Positions 35,800-47,079 of a stretch of 64,000 nt of DNA are shown piece after piece. Origin of the DNA: Chaunax sp. Z400 (taxonomy: Eukaryota > Chordata > Actinopteri > Lophiiformes > Chaunacidae). Numbering within the stretch: the first letter of the stretch is position 1; each line of letters begins with the position of its first letter. The DNA is taken from positions 7,869,094 to 7,933,093 of the forward strand of contig CM075184.1 in the NCBI GenBank assembly GCA_037577475.1, written 5' to 3'. The notes beneath the pieces are model-generated. The model had not been told where the DNA came from. It searched no databases and saw only the letters and a list, made by a program, of their open reading frames with translations. A program made the position numbers and the translations under genes.

Positions 35800-36660
35800 A
35801 CAGCCACTGCTTCCCTTTAAAAATTTTTACTTCTGCAAATCTCCCACCTTTAACAATGTGGGCGCTAGGCATGAAAATGACAATTCTTCTGTTGGACATT
35901 AGCAAAGACATTGGTTTGTGCAGTATCTACTTTATGCTGTGTAGAAAATAGAGCCCTAATATCTGCAAACAAATTACATGTTTGCAATTATTTAAAATAT
36001 TTGCCAATATATTGTAAACCAATAAAACACGATTATAAATTATAATTATATACCTAATTTCTATACAAAGTTTTGTTTATAAAATGCTGAGAGCAAAAAG
36101 AAAAATCAGTAATTGCGCCTCTTTTCGGGTTCTTTTGGCAGGAACAGGCTTCCCTACGTTCACCAAAAGTCGTTTTTAAAGTAAAGACTCATTCATGCTC
36201 AACGTTAAAGACAGATAGAAGGCTCTATCCATTCTCTCTTAATTTTGTCCATATCTGTGCATGTTTTCTGAAAGCTTATGGCTATGGATGAAACAGAGCA
36301 GTACCACTGCTGAGGGCAGTGCAGCCATAATTTAAGCAAGACACTACAAATGTCTACGGACACAACGGGGAAGAAAAAAGTCAAGTGAAAAAGTAATAAT
36401 GACCATCTGTCCACTTGTTGCAATGCATTTAGTGGTCTGACAGATCACTGCCGATTACATTGCTGCCTCAGTTTTTGCAGCTTTTTATTTACCAGAGGCA
36501 TTAGGCATTTCTCAATACCATGCACGACATGTTGGTACTTGCATACTTGCTAATCTAGCTTGATTTTTACAATAAAATAATAAACCCAATTGCCTGCATT
36601 CATATTTCATGTTAATTAAAATATTCATACAAATTGATATATTAAATACACCATACATTT
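35800..36660. other. Intergenic DNA, nothing firmly recognised
   Basis: AT-rich sequence with short frames only. The 72-codon minus-strand frame at 36205-36423 has no recognisable domain. The stretch may be a diverged internal part of the Harbinger-derived sequence to its right. Confidence 0.4.
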
Positions 36661-36689
36661 TAATATGTGGATTGAAATTAACAGGCCAG

Positions 36690-37036
36690 GTTGAAGCCTG
36701 GTACAACTGGCACCATGCAAGGGCAAGGAGCTAAATGAGTGCACCTTTGGGATCTTGAAAACGCACTGGTGCTCCATCTTCTTGAGGGCCTTGGAGATTG
36801 TGTTCGTCTTGAAGGTGATCGTGCCTGCTTCATCCTTCATGACATTTGTGTGGCAGCAGGCGATATACTGGAGGAGGAGGAGAAGGTAGGGTCAGGCCCA
36901 GATGACAGGAAGGATGACATGAGCAATGTAGAAGCTGATGAGAGGGATCTGTCAGGAATGGTGTGCGAGCAAGGCTTGCTTGCCCGGCTGTCTGCTCCTG
37001 AAGAACTGCCTGCATGTCTGACTGAACACTCTCTAT
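36690..37036 (+). pseudogene. PIF/Harbinger transposase C-terminal remnant
   Basis: A plus-strand frame from about 36733 reads [20 protein letters not shown], the counterpart of the 'ERAFGILKxRWRxL' segment of Harbinger (HARBI1-type) transposases. After a frameshift near 36800, the next frame continues ACFILHDICVAAGD, the 'CVLHNIC' segment that closes these transposases. A Glu/Asp-rich tail to 37036 follows. Only the C-terminal quarter is present and the DDE core is not visible, so this is an inactive piece. It is 1.5 kb from the Harbinger-type element at 38591-39520, but need not be the same insertion. Confidence 0.65.
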
Positions 37037-38587
37037 AGGTGTAGTCATGCTCACCAGAAGTTTGATATTATTGAAAATGTAGTTTAGATGATATTACAGG
37101 TAGGTAGGCGTATACAGTAAATGTTGTACATGTTCATTTGGTGCAATGTTCTCTTGTAAATATGCACAATGCATTGTTGCTTTAAAGAATGAAATGCCAG
37201 GGTTGGATTTTAAATTTAACAAAATTTATTTGCACAACTTGTTTAGAACTTATTTACAATCTTTTCAAACAGAGACAGGTACCGCTCTGCTCGGTCTGAT
37301 GCTGTCCTCTCTCTCTCTCCACTTGCCTGCTCTTTGAGAAAGTCCAGGATAGCCTGGCTGTCTCTGAGCCTCTTCCACACCACCTGTAGTGGCAGTCATG
37401 TTTGCTGCAACAACCAGGGGAGGACTAACTGAGTGCTGCCCCTGGAGTTCAATATCCATGAGACTGCACTGCCAGGTGGCAACAGTCATACTACCAGAAT
37501 CCACCCTTCTACCTGTTGGTGGGTCCCTAAGCTCCTGAAAAGTGGGTATTAATTACACAGTGAAAATGATTCTTTGAACATAATCACAGTCTCAAAGTGC
37601 ACTTTTTAAAGGGTCTCTGAATCTGTGCTGTTTTCTGTTAGGTTTCATATATGTCATGGCATACTAAAGCTAAGAAGTTTCTTTCATAGGAATCTAAGGA
37701 ATGCTTACTCAGTATAATACAAAACAGAGAAACAGGAAGATTATATTTGTATTTTCAATTGATCCACTTCTTTTTGGCCTTTGGGTTGTTGTTGCCAGAC
37801 CAGACGTGGTCACAAAGTCCCTGAGCAAAACAAAAAAACAGCGACAAAAAAAGAGTGACTCACTGCCATGTCAATTAAATGGTTTGGATGGAGACTGCCA
37901 AATCTGGCTCCAGCCCTTTCCCACACATACAGGCAATGATACAGTCACTCAAAATCAGTTCTCACTCCCATCCACTTTTAGACGAATTTCATCTACCAGT
38001 GAAAAGGCTTTCATTGGCCACCCACCACCTAGTGAGGGCCCTGATTTCCTCGGCTGTCACTTGTTTAAAACATGGCACCATAATAGCCATAATAATAAGT
38101 TTGCACAATATGGAATAAAGTACAAAGGCATTGTTCTAGCACAATGGTAAACTTGAAGAAAAATATGAAGTAAAGAGTTAATATTAAGTTAACTTTGCCC
38201 TAAGCCAAACCGATTTGTCCGGGAACAAATAATAGATTTACATTCTGAAACCAAAGGTAGCCCGTTAGATGCATCTGAAATTAATTATATATCAGGTACA
38301 ACCGCTTTGTCATAACAGTGTGCCGAGATAAGGCTGGTGTTGTTGTCTTGATAGCTAGTGAGGCATGATGGCTGTCCCGCTCGTGAGACCTCACATCTCC
38401 GAAAAACATAATTGCAAATTTTCAAATAGGCTCCGTCTGGAAAAATCAACCACAGATTTGAAGTTTATCCAGCTACTACAACCGCTTATGTCTTGCAAAA
38501 TGCATTCTGGGATACTTTGGCTGCCCCAAGTCCACACAAGTCACCAACTGATGAATTCCCTATAAAGTGGGAGGAGTGAGAACACAT
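37037..38587. other. Repeat-like intergenic sequence, unresolved
   Basis: It contains a 149-codon plus-strand frame (37701-38150) and a 79-codon minus-strand frame (37265-37504). Neither shows a domain I can name. Position between two Harbinger-related pieces suggests transposon-derived sequence. I see no terminal inverted repeats that would bound it. Confidence 0.35.
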
Positions 38588-38590
38588 CTG

Positions 38591-39520
38591 GGGCCTCATT
38601 TATAAAACTGAACTACTCCTCCCAGTGTCGTCCCACAATCATCCATAAGTGGTCAATGCTAAATAGCTCATGAACATGCTGACGTTGTTAAGGAGCCTTT
38701 GTTGGACTATCAGTGAGGGAAAGATGGAGATGAGTACGAAGAAGAAAGCAGAGTTTTCAGAGTGTGAGTCAGAGGTTCTCATCACAAAGGTTGAGCTCCG
38801 TGAAACTGTTTTGTTTGGAGGGCTTAGCAGTGGAATATCAAATAAAAGGAAACGGGCTGAATGGAAGCTGTCAAGCTATTGGGTAATACTGTAGACTGAC
38901 ATGCTGCCAAAAAACACATAGCTGAAAAAATTCAGAACATGTTTTTATCTAACCAAATATTCTGCTTGTGTCCATATTTGTTGGTTTTTAGCCTTTCAAA
39001 AAACACATTTTTACTGCGGTCAAAAACTGTTTGACACACACAAAGGAAAAGTCATACCTCCAGACCAATCCACAATACTGACATTCAATTAAAAATGTAA
39101 CAACATAAACAATCCTCAAATAATTCCACCCATATCTGCATGCAAACAATATAATTACATTAAATTACATTTACATATTTATGTATTTAGGCTCTAACAA
39201 ATAAATATAGACTATATCCACGATCAGAGGCAGGCCTATACATTATGAAATATACATGTGCTGATGTGTGTTTTACATTCCATCTGTGTTTTTACTTCTG
39301 ATTGAGCTTTATTTTGTGATATAACCATCGGGTGTCGCTGAGTCCCGTCTCTGAAAAACTTGCCGTAAGCTCTACAGCAGGGTGAAAGTATACGTAGAAA
39401 TCTTCAACTTTTTCCGCTCAGAAATTCTCTATAAATACCAACGTTTGGGGTGAAAGATGCTTACGCACATTTCACCCCTGTTTATGTTACTTTTTTCAGC
39501 AACCTTTATAAATGAGGCCC
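38591..39520 (+). mobile_element. Non-autonomous PIF/Harbinger-type element with intact ends
   Basis: The ends are perfect 16-bp inverted repeats: GGGCCTCATTTATAAA at 38591-38606 and its complement at 39505-39520. They are flanked by a 3-bp direct duplication CTG (38588-38590 and 39521-39523). A 3-bp target duplication fits the PIF/Harbinger superfamily. Inside, the frame 38670-38894 includes KKKAEFSECESEVLITKVEL, LFGGLSSGISNKRKRAEW. This resembles the Myb/SANT-like DNA-binding protein that Harbinger elements encode beside their transposase. It stops after about 75 codons and no transposase is present, so the 930-bp copy is an internally deleted, non-autonomous element. Confidence 0.8.
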
Positions 39521-39523
39521 CTG

Positions 39524-40009
39524 GTTATTTTGGGATGTACTTGGTTAATGTGGGCTTTGAAATAGAACACTTCTTCGGATGTGACTGATGACATTTCACA
39601 TAAGTACAGACAACACGCATATTGAGGGATGCCTATTATCACAATCTCCTTGACCGTTTTTGTGGTCGTCAAACAACCTTTTGACTCTTGCCATCTTGTG
39701 GATGCATCGATGCCAATGTTAAGGACACATAGAAGTATATGGACATTGACAGCGGCTGTGTTTTTCCCAGCCTTTGTAATCAGATGCACTTACATAGGCC
39801 AGTTCATTATTCTCATACATTGCCGTCCACCCACCACCCACCTGAACAATTGTTCTCTGATTTAGAGACACACACCCACAAAGACATTTCACTGCATCTT
39901 CAGAGGCGCCACAGGATTTATCAGTATGATGGCTGCTTAGAAGTGCTTTAGAAGTGTAGAACACAGATGATTCATTAACATTTGATCATATCAGGAGGTC
40001 TGAATAATT
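39524..40009. other. Intergenic DNA, no gene seen
   Basis: Overlapping short frames lie on both strands around 39496-39964, none with a recognisable domain. No repeat identified. Confidence 0.35.
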
Positions 40010-40215
40010 GGTAAAATGGTAAATGGACTGTGCAACACAAGCCAGCATTCACCCATTCTCACCCATTCATACAGTGTGGCAGAAGCTACCATGCATCATA
40101 TCACCTGCTCATCAGGAACGATTACACACAATCACTCACACACCAATAGAACAGCCATTGGGTGCAAACTGGGCTTCGGTATCTTACTCAAGCTTCCTGT
40201 GCCTTATGTATAAAT
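40010..40215 (+). repeat. Fish dispersed repeat ('GGTAAATGGACTG...CACCCATTC')
   Basis: Contains GGTAAATGGACTGTGCAACA, CACCCATTCTCACCCATTCA, GTGGCAGAAGCTACCATGCA and CACACCAATAGAACAGCCAT. The second copy is nested at 30848-31015. It is a widespread short teleost repeat; non-coding. Confidence 0.65.
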
Positions 40216-40619
40216 TCCACAGACAGCAGAGATGCACTTATCGTTTCTGCTGCAGGGGGATCGCTGCAATAGTTTCCTCATTAATGATACATGATTTCAC
40301 CTGCTCGCATCACATCAGCTATTATTCAGAATGATCACTTTTATGACCAAGTCATCCAAACCTGGACTGCGATCCCTGTGCATCTCCAGGTCTGTACACA
40401 CACAGGCATTTGCAGCAGCCCTCCTCCTCATCCTCCTCCTCAGTTAAATATCTGTGCATTTGCTCATATGCTGTCAAATTCAGTTGATGAGTAAATACAA
40501 CCCCTTTGCATCTTGCACCTTACTTTCTACTCAGATTATGTGCTGTAGAACCAGCAAAAGGGAGTTGGACACGCCTGAAATGAACCTTCCACTGCAGATC
40601 CTTTAACAAGGGACCTTGG

Positions 40620-40990
40620 CCTGTGTTCAGAACCACATACTAGCTTACTATTCATACTTAGTATGAGATCAAAATGAGTATGTAGTACATTTCAACTGAT
40701 AGTTTGTGAATTTCTTTGAATTTCTTTGTGAGAAATGGCAGAATGTATGGAAGATTAGCAAGAGTTTCTGAGTGTGCGGCATGTGCTTACTCCACATACT
40801 CCAGCTCCCCAGAATGCATTGCATCTCCTCAGACTGTCCAATGGCCACTGTGAGGATGACAGTTCAAGCACCACTCTGTAGATCATTTCATTCTGCCAGA
40901 ATTCAACATGGAGTTTTTGAATTGAAAATTTTGAAGATTGACATTTTTACTAAAATTGACACCAAACTTAAAAAACTCCACAAGTGCCTG
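40620..40990. repeat. Probable MITE ('ACATACTAGCTTACTATTCATACT')
   Basis: The left part has CAGAACCACATACTAGCTTA, TATTCATACTTAGTATGAG and ATGAGTATGTAGTAC. This pattern is typical of a fish hAT-like MITE. The remainder (CCAGAATGCATTGCATCTC, CAATGGCCACTGTGAGGATG) probably belongs to the same element. Borders not resolved. Confidence 0.4.
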
Positions 40991-41029
40991 CAGAGGTAGC
41001 AAGTTAAATAGTCAACTGGCTAGATGACC

Positions 41030-41410
41030 ACCCATTTATTACCTTCACCAAGGAGGTTATGTTTTCACTGGCAGCTGTTTGTTTGTCTGTCTGTCTGTTA
41101 GCAGGATTACACAAAAAGTACACAGCAGAATTTCATGAAAGGTGGTTGCAGGATTGGGCATGTAGCAGAGAAGAACCAATTATATTTTATACTGGATACA
41201 GAAAACAAATTGTGGATCCAATCTTTTTTTTCACTTTAACATTGTGAGATAGGGATTTTTTTCCCACCATTTGCTTCTATCATGTATAAACCACAGACAA
41301 ATTTTGTTGAAACTTGGTGGGAGGGTTGGTCTTACACCAAGAAAGAACCCATTAAATGTTGGAGTAGGAATTTTGGGCCTTGTCGGAGGTATGCACTCCA
41401 CTGAGTGCCT
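41030..41410 (+). repeat. Copy of the 'CCTTCACCAAGGAGGTTATG' fish repeat
   Basis: Starts TTACCTTCACCAAGGAGGTT and includes GTTTGTTTGTCTGTCTGTC, GCAGGATTACACAAAAAG and AACATTGTGAGATAGGG. It ends GGAGGTATGCACTCCACTGA, with GTGCC following. This is the most complete of the copies in the window, with the end phrase preserved. Non-coding. Confidence 0.7.
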
Positions 41411-41639
41411 TTCTAGCTCATTTATTCTGTATATGGTAAACTAACCTACATAGCCAGAGACAAATCCTCCTCCTCCTCCCGGCTCTTCTTTCCTAAGATC
41501 TTCTCCTCAACTCAGCAGCCTCCTCTTCTGTTATGCCACATTTGATACTTATTACCATTTCTTTATTCTTAAAGAATGAACCACAAACAAAAGCCTTTAC
41601 CATTCTTTGATTTACCTTAAAATAATACTCACAAATATT

Positions 41640-41990
41640 TCACTGAAGTCAAGTCCATTTTATTTATATAGTGCCAAATCACAACAAAAGTTATCTCAAG
41701 GCAAGAAGAGCAGGTCAAGGCCGTACTCTTTATTCTACAGAGACCCAACAGTTCCCCCATGAGCAAGCACTTGGTGACAGAGGTGAGAAAGAACTGCCTT
41801 TTAACAGGGATAAACCTCGAACAGACCCAAGACTCAAGGTGGGGGGCCCTCTGCTTTGACTGCTTCAGTTGAAAAAGAGAAAGAGATAGGGAGAGATGGG
41901 AGACAAAGAGAGAGAAGCAGAGGGAGAGGGAGAGAGAGAGGAAGAGGTATAGAGCGAGAGAGGAGGAGAGGGCGAGGGAGAAAGGTGCAG
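41640..41990 (-). repeat. Fish dispersed repeat ('TATATAGTGCCAAATCACAAC') with GA-rich tail
   Basis: Contains CCATTTTATTTATATAGTGC, CAAATCACAACAAAAGTTAT, CAGAGACCCAACAGTTCCCC and CATGAGCAAGCACTTGGTG. An (AG)-rich tail of about 110 bp follows. The first phrases are shared with 12405-12475. The 62-codon frame across it is not a gene. Confidence 0.65.
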
Positions 41991-43866
41991 ATGGTGCTTC
42001 AATAATACATTACTTAAAGACAAGACTTTTATTGACTATTTGAAGCAAGAATTAACGTTCTTTTTTAATTTAATGAGCGCTACTAACTATCAGCCCACAT
42101 TTTTTGTGCAGCAGCTAAAGGTGCTATGAATCGAAAGATAATCTAATTTTTATCTGACAAAACGAATCAAGATCTTGAAGAATAAGACACACTGGAGGAG
42201 GAGGTTAAGATAATGGATCAATCACAACCCTTCAGAAACCAAAAACTATGCAACACCAGAACAAAAATGAATGATCTTAGCAAGAAAACACAGGCATTAA
42301 TAAAATCATTAAAGGTATGCTGCATATTGCAGACAGCAAACACACAAGATCCAGTAGAAATAAAAACCCTTGGAAATAAACGTTTTAAGACACACAATGC
42401 CAAATGATATCTGCCAGAACATAATGACAACATGAGGACATCAGTTCTTTCCTGAAGGCGATACTAGATAAATAAATTGTGACAGCAGCTAAATGTTTAA
42501 TATTTTCACATTAAAACATTCGCAGGTTAGAGCTGAGTACAGAATCACTGTGTGCTTGTAGTGTGAAAAGAATGTGTATCAGGGTGACACCTGACACACA
42601 ACGTTTTCTTCACTGATCCAATATTTGCATGTCTAAAATGATTCAGTTTGGGTTATATCAGCGTTTGTATATATTTTTTAGCCTTTTGGTTTGCTGTGAG
42701 CTGCATGGTGTGGATAATTTTATTTTGAGTTTCATGGAGTTAACATTGCATGAGTTTATGTAAATTATTCTTTTAAGACCATTCAGGTGTTTTATTCCTT
42801 AACAATGGAAACATTTATTGTTGGTAAAAAAGAAAAAGAAACCTCACACTATGGTGTGCCATGTACATGCTGTGATCAGAGAGAATGGGGAACAGGTATG
42901 CATGCCTCTTATCTCAAACCTTGAGGTAGACAGATTGGATAGAGCCAGTTAGAACTGGGAGGCTATGTTTTGTTTTAGACTTGTGAGAAAGCCTAACTTC
43001 TCCCACAGGGTTACGTTGTCAATATTTAAAAAAACAAAAAAAAACAAGTGGAATTCCTGTGCCAGGCAGAGACACCTCAGAGACGCCCACAGTGTTGTTT
43101 TTCATATTAACGGATCTCTTTTTCATGTACATGAATAAAAGAAACTTGCATTCACAGATGTATTGATTTAGTCATTTATTAAAGTATCTAAAATTGACAG
43201 ATGTCCTCCACTTCATGCCCCTTTCAAAACTATTAATAATCTTAGTAATTAAAAAAGTCAAATGGATTCATGGTAGAATATTTCAAGCGGAAGGGGTGGA
43301 AGAGATGCCCTCCCTCAAACTTGGGAAAACTTGAAGTTAAATTAAAGATAAATGATGTAATCAAAAATGTATATTTAATAGAAGCCTCCTCCACTTTAAT
43401 TCACACACAAACACAGTTTTTGAAGGTTTTGTTTATGCCCCCCCATGTATCCTGCTCAGTGGTCTGAATTGCTGCAGAGCAGCCAACCATCACGACCAGT
43501 AGATGCATGTCAAACAATAAACAACTTGTTTATGATTTCTTTTACCTCCTAAAAGAGTGAAGGACTGTAAAAGAAGAGATCTGTGATGTCTGGCCATCAA
43601 CAGAAAGGATGAAAACAGTAAAATATGGGACTTGACCATGCATGTCTGTAGGAATGCATCACAGGTGAGTGGATGATGTGACTGAGTAGATGAAATGTGT
43701 GCCAATTGCGTCTGTAGGTCTGAGCCAATTAGAAAACAGTTCTATAAGGCCCTATAAAATACCTGCTTTTAGACTGGTGTACATGTCCACTTGGAAGGAG
43801 CAGAGAGTACTGTACTTTGTTGAGAGCCACCGTCAGACCTGCAGTTAATCACATGTAGTCCCCAAA
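41991..43866. other. Intergenic DNA, no gene seen
   Basis: Nearly 1.9 kb of AT-rich sequence with short frames only, none recognisable. I name no repeats in it. Confidence 0.4.
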
Positions 43867-43884
43867 ATGATGTTGATATGTGTC

Positions 43885-44083
43885 TCTGAAGGAGCTACGC
43901 ATGACTCCAGAGAAAGAGGAAGCAGCGGAGTGCCACCTATTGAAGGCCCAGAAGAGACAGAACGTGGAACATTTGAGGGCAGAGTTGGAAGAGGAGCTCC
44001 AAGCAGAGAGAAAGAGCCTTCAGGGAGAAACGGAGGAGAGAGTTGGCACTCTGAAGCAAGGACTCAGGCCTTTTCGATTTTAG
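43885..44083 (+). pseudogene. Coiled-coil coding fragment of unknown origin
   Basis: The plus-strand frame carries strongly heptad-patterned, charged sequence. Pieces are MTPEKEEAAECHLLKAQKR, VEHLRAELEEELQAERKS and ETEERVGTLKQGL. An AG acceptor-like site (TGTCTCTGAAG) lies just upstream near 43890. The pattern is like a rod segment of a centrosomal or motor-associated protein. I cannot assign the family. It stops soon after with non-coding sequence, so it is either a stray exon or a gene relic. It lies 2.4 kb upstream of the KIF23-like remnant, but KIF23 keeps its coiled coil C-terminal to the motor, so the order does not fit one gene. Confidence 0.4.
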
Positions 44084-44824
44084 TATTGTTTAGTCATTTA
44101 AATTTCAGTGTTTATATTTTGTTCTGGCACCTGGTGTGAGTTGCCTTTAGGCTTATTTTCAGCAATATCTCTAAACACTGTTGGTGGTTCTGACCTGGAT
44201 ACCAGTTTTCATATGTAGCTGAAAGATCAGCCTGAAGCCATTTTTGTTGGCGGCTACATGTTGTGTTATGATGACTTTCCTGTCACCCTCTTCAGTACAG
44301 CTCTAGTTTAGTTTTAGTTCATTTGTCTGTCTGTTATTATTTATATTTATAAATAAATTAAACATAAATATAAATTTATGTTATAAATGTATTTATTCAT
44401 AAATAAAAATTTTATTTTTCTATACAATATTTTAATAAATCTTTAATACATGAATGTATTCTTTGTCTACCGATCGTGTTTTTGCAGGTGCATGTACCAC
44501 ACCCTGATTATCATCTGTATTCTGCTCACATACAGCCTGTGGGCCTTACATGTGCCACTCTTGTTGCTTAGATTTATAGTTCGGTTTCATCAGGTTTAAG
44601 TTACGATGTATTTGTAGCACTTCTCTCTTGTTACTTGTCAGTTTTCTCAGGAATGTCAACCGTCAGGACTTTTTTGCAGTTTTATTCTAAACTCCAAAAG
44701 AAATAAACATAGACACAAGCTTTCCAGCTTCAGTGGTGTTTCCAGTTGCCCCCCCTGCAGCGTCAGACAAGCCTGCGACAGCACTGAGCACAGCACAATC
44801 AATCAATCAATCAAACTTTTGATT
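44084..44824. other. AT-rich intergenic DNA
   Basis: Includes an AT-rich stretch of imperfect inverted repeats (ATTTATAAATAAATT, CATAAATAAAAAT) at about 44335-44420. No gene. Confidence 0.4.
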
Positions 44825-45470
44825 CAGATGTGAGGACATCCCTCTCTCCCCTTCTCGATGTAATACACAACTTTAGACAACTCTCCGGCTTTGCTATTAA
44901 CTGGCATAAAAGTTTGTTGACACCTCTATCTGATTGCCTCAAATCTAGTTTTCAAAATTTTTGTTTTATAATATCCCCTTTAAAATTTCAATAGATCAGT
45001 TTGTATATCTAGGGAATAATGTTTCCAGATACCCAAAGCTACTATTTTAAACTTAATTGATTAATTGATTGGATCAAAATTATGATAGGCACATGGAATC
45101 TCCTCCATCTTTCTTTATTTAGCCATGTGACTATGATGAAGATGGCCGGTGAAGGACCTTGGCTGCCTGGGGGAGGAAAAAAGGCGAAGGCCGCAAGGTG
45201 TATTGAAATTACACAGTTGTTTACGGGGCAAGTGTAACCGGGCCAATCCTAATATGAATATAATTACACAAAATCTGTTAAATTCTTCACCATTTTGGTT
45301 ATACGTGACTGCCAGGACCTTCCCAGCTCCCTTCTGTGTTGCCCCTCCTTATTTCTTCTTCTATGGTACCCCCTATATATATTGGTTGTCCTCTGATTTC
45401 TCCCTCTTTTGATTTCTCCCTACATGGAAGAGGTTGGTCATCTGTTACCAGCTACCCAATAACATCCAAT
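44825..45470 (+). mobile_element. L1/Tx1-like LINE ORF2 fragment (after the RT core)
   Basis: Plus-strand frames read TSLSPLLDVIHNFRQLSGFA then INWHKSLLTPLSD. This is the segment that follows the YADD box in L1-clade ORF2 ('FSGYKINWDKSELMPL'). A degraded LLHLSLFSHVTMMKM segment follows near 45100-45140. Stops and frame changes occur throughout. The next L1 segment on the same strand is at 49500-50130. Confidence 0.6.
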
Positions 45471-45699
45471 TAATTCTTGTGGTTTTTATTTATATATATT
45501 TTTTTATCCCAGTCTTACATGTTGAGTTGATATCCTTATTTTTATTCATGTATTTTAAGTTGCTATAATGTCTCTGTAGCTGCACATTGTGTTGGTCATG
45601 CTATCTCAACAGTAGGCTAATATGTAATGAGTTTTGTTGCTGTTTGTTTTGTGTAGTGAAGAGCTGGGTGTGTAGATGATTTTACACACTGAAGTGCTG

Positions 45700-47070
45700 T
45701 GTTCTCCCTTTTGTCAGTGTGCTCGCGCATCTGCTGCGAGTTCTGCTAGCCAACAGGTGCGCCATGATGCTGATGGAGCTCCGTGCGACATCTTGACTAC
45801 ATCCATGCGCTCCACTTCAGCAGGCTGTCCATCAAGAGCCAGGCAACCTGACTCAGTAAGTACGCTATCATAGTGTCTTCCTCAAAACTCGGCTACGTGG
45901 TATTTAAAAGGAGCTAGTATGTACAGTAGCCATCCAAAGCTTCAGGACTTTTTCCCGTATGCACCCTGCAAACCGCTCCGCGCAGAGTCGGGGCCATGAA
46001 GACTACCTCATGAAGTTAAATGAGGCTGTTCTCTTTTCTGCCACTAGGCGTCGCAAGTAAACAAACTTATCTCCCATTCCATTCAAACGCCACCACAATG
46101 TCATCACAATACGCCTACAGTAACACTGTTAATACTGAAACAAATTTGTCTGTCTAGATGTTATTTGTTGACATTTCAATAAGAGATATTTATCTATCTA
46201 TTAATCTATTCATATTCTCTCTGAACTTAGAGCTGTTCCGGTTTAATTCAATATTTGTATAAACTTGGTAAACAGTAAAAAAAAAATTCTTTCTCTTTCA
46301 AGTCAACCGGAGGCATTTCTGTGTCTCAGTTTTCGGTTTGTTCAGAAGCAGAACGTCTCGACTAATGTCTCCGCTGATATTAACAAGGACCTGATGGTAC
46401 TACACAGCTGGAAACGAGGTTGGTATTTTACAATCTGTTCATCTTATTTGTTTATCTGCTTTATTTGTGTGTATAGTAATATTGTAAATATTCCTTTTTT
46501 TCATTGCTAACATTCCAGTTGGCATTATTTCACAGAGTCTTTATTTTTTTCCAGATTGTTTCATTCAGGGAATCCAGCCTTACAAAGCTGTCCAAAAACT
46601 ACTTTGAGGGAGAGGGACTGATTAGACTGATTGCGTGTGTCGACCCAAAAGCTGATGGACATAATGAAACTATGGTATGCCATGTATTTTGCAGGAATTT
46701 AATATATTGTCTCTAATCTCATCGCTTTCCCTCTGACACATCTGAACTATATAAGTACTCTCTGAAAACTATGAAAAGTTGACAAGATGATTCAGTACAC
46801 TGACACTTTGAAAGTCAGTTCAAAGCTGAGTTTTATTCATCAGCTTTTGATTTGGATCCCTTCTGTGGCTTTAAGGTCATTAGGAAGTGTGTTTGTTATA
46901 GTTCTCTACTGTATGTGTTGCAGTGGGTGATGGAGTTTGCAGAGATGACCAAGATGGTGAAAGTGGCACGGCCAGCTGAAGGACCAATAGCCAACACTGC
47001 AGAGGTCAGAGAGGAGCAGGCACCTCACCAGGCACAGCGAGCAGATCCCAGCAGTGAAGGGACAACCTAA
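45700..47070 (+). pseudogene. kif23: Kinesin-6 (KIF23/MKLP1-like) motor-domain remnant, unprocessed
   Basis: Three exon-like blocks follow in motor order. 46303-46418 (after CTTTCTCTTTCAAG) reads GGISVSQFSVCSEAERLD, then a stop, and resumes in another frame with ADINKDLMVLHSWKR; these match the switch-II and 'NINQSLMTLR' parts of KIF23. 46555-46674, between TTTTTTTCCAG and GTATGC, is 40 clean codons with VSFRESSLTKLSKNYFEGEG and LIRLIACVDPKA, very close to the KIF23 'KLTHLFKNYFDGEGKVRM' segment. From 46924, after GTTGCAG, comes VMEFAEMTKMVKVARPAEGP, matching 'VMRFAEVTQEVEVARP'. A weaker candidate upstream exon lies around 45720-45855. The P-loop half of the motor and the whole stalk are absent, and block one is frameshifted, so it is non-functional. 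Retained introns mean it arose by DNA duplication rather than retrocopying. Confidence 0.7.
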
Positions 47071-47079
47071 CTGATGAGA

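Noticed and set aside
37701..38150. 149-codon plus-strand frame near the Harbinger pieces
   Set aside because: Composition is ordinary and no domain or splice-bounded structure is visible. It may be transposon-derived but cannot be supported as a gene.
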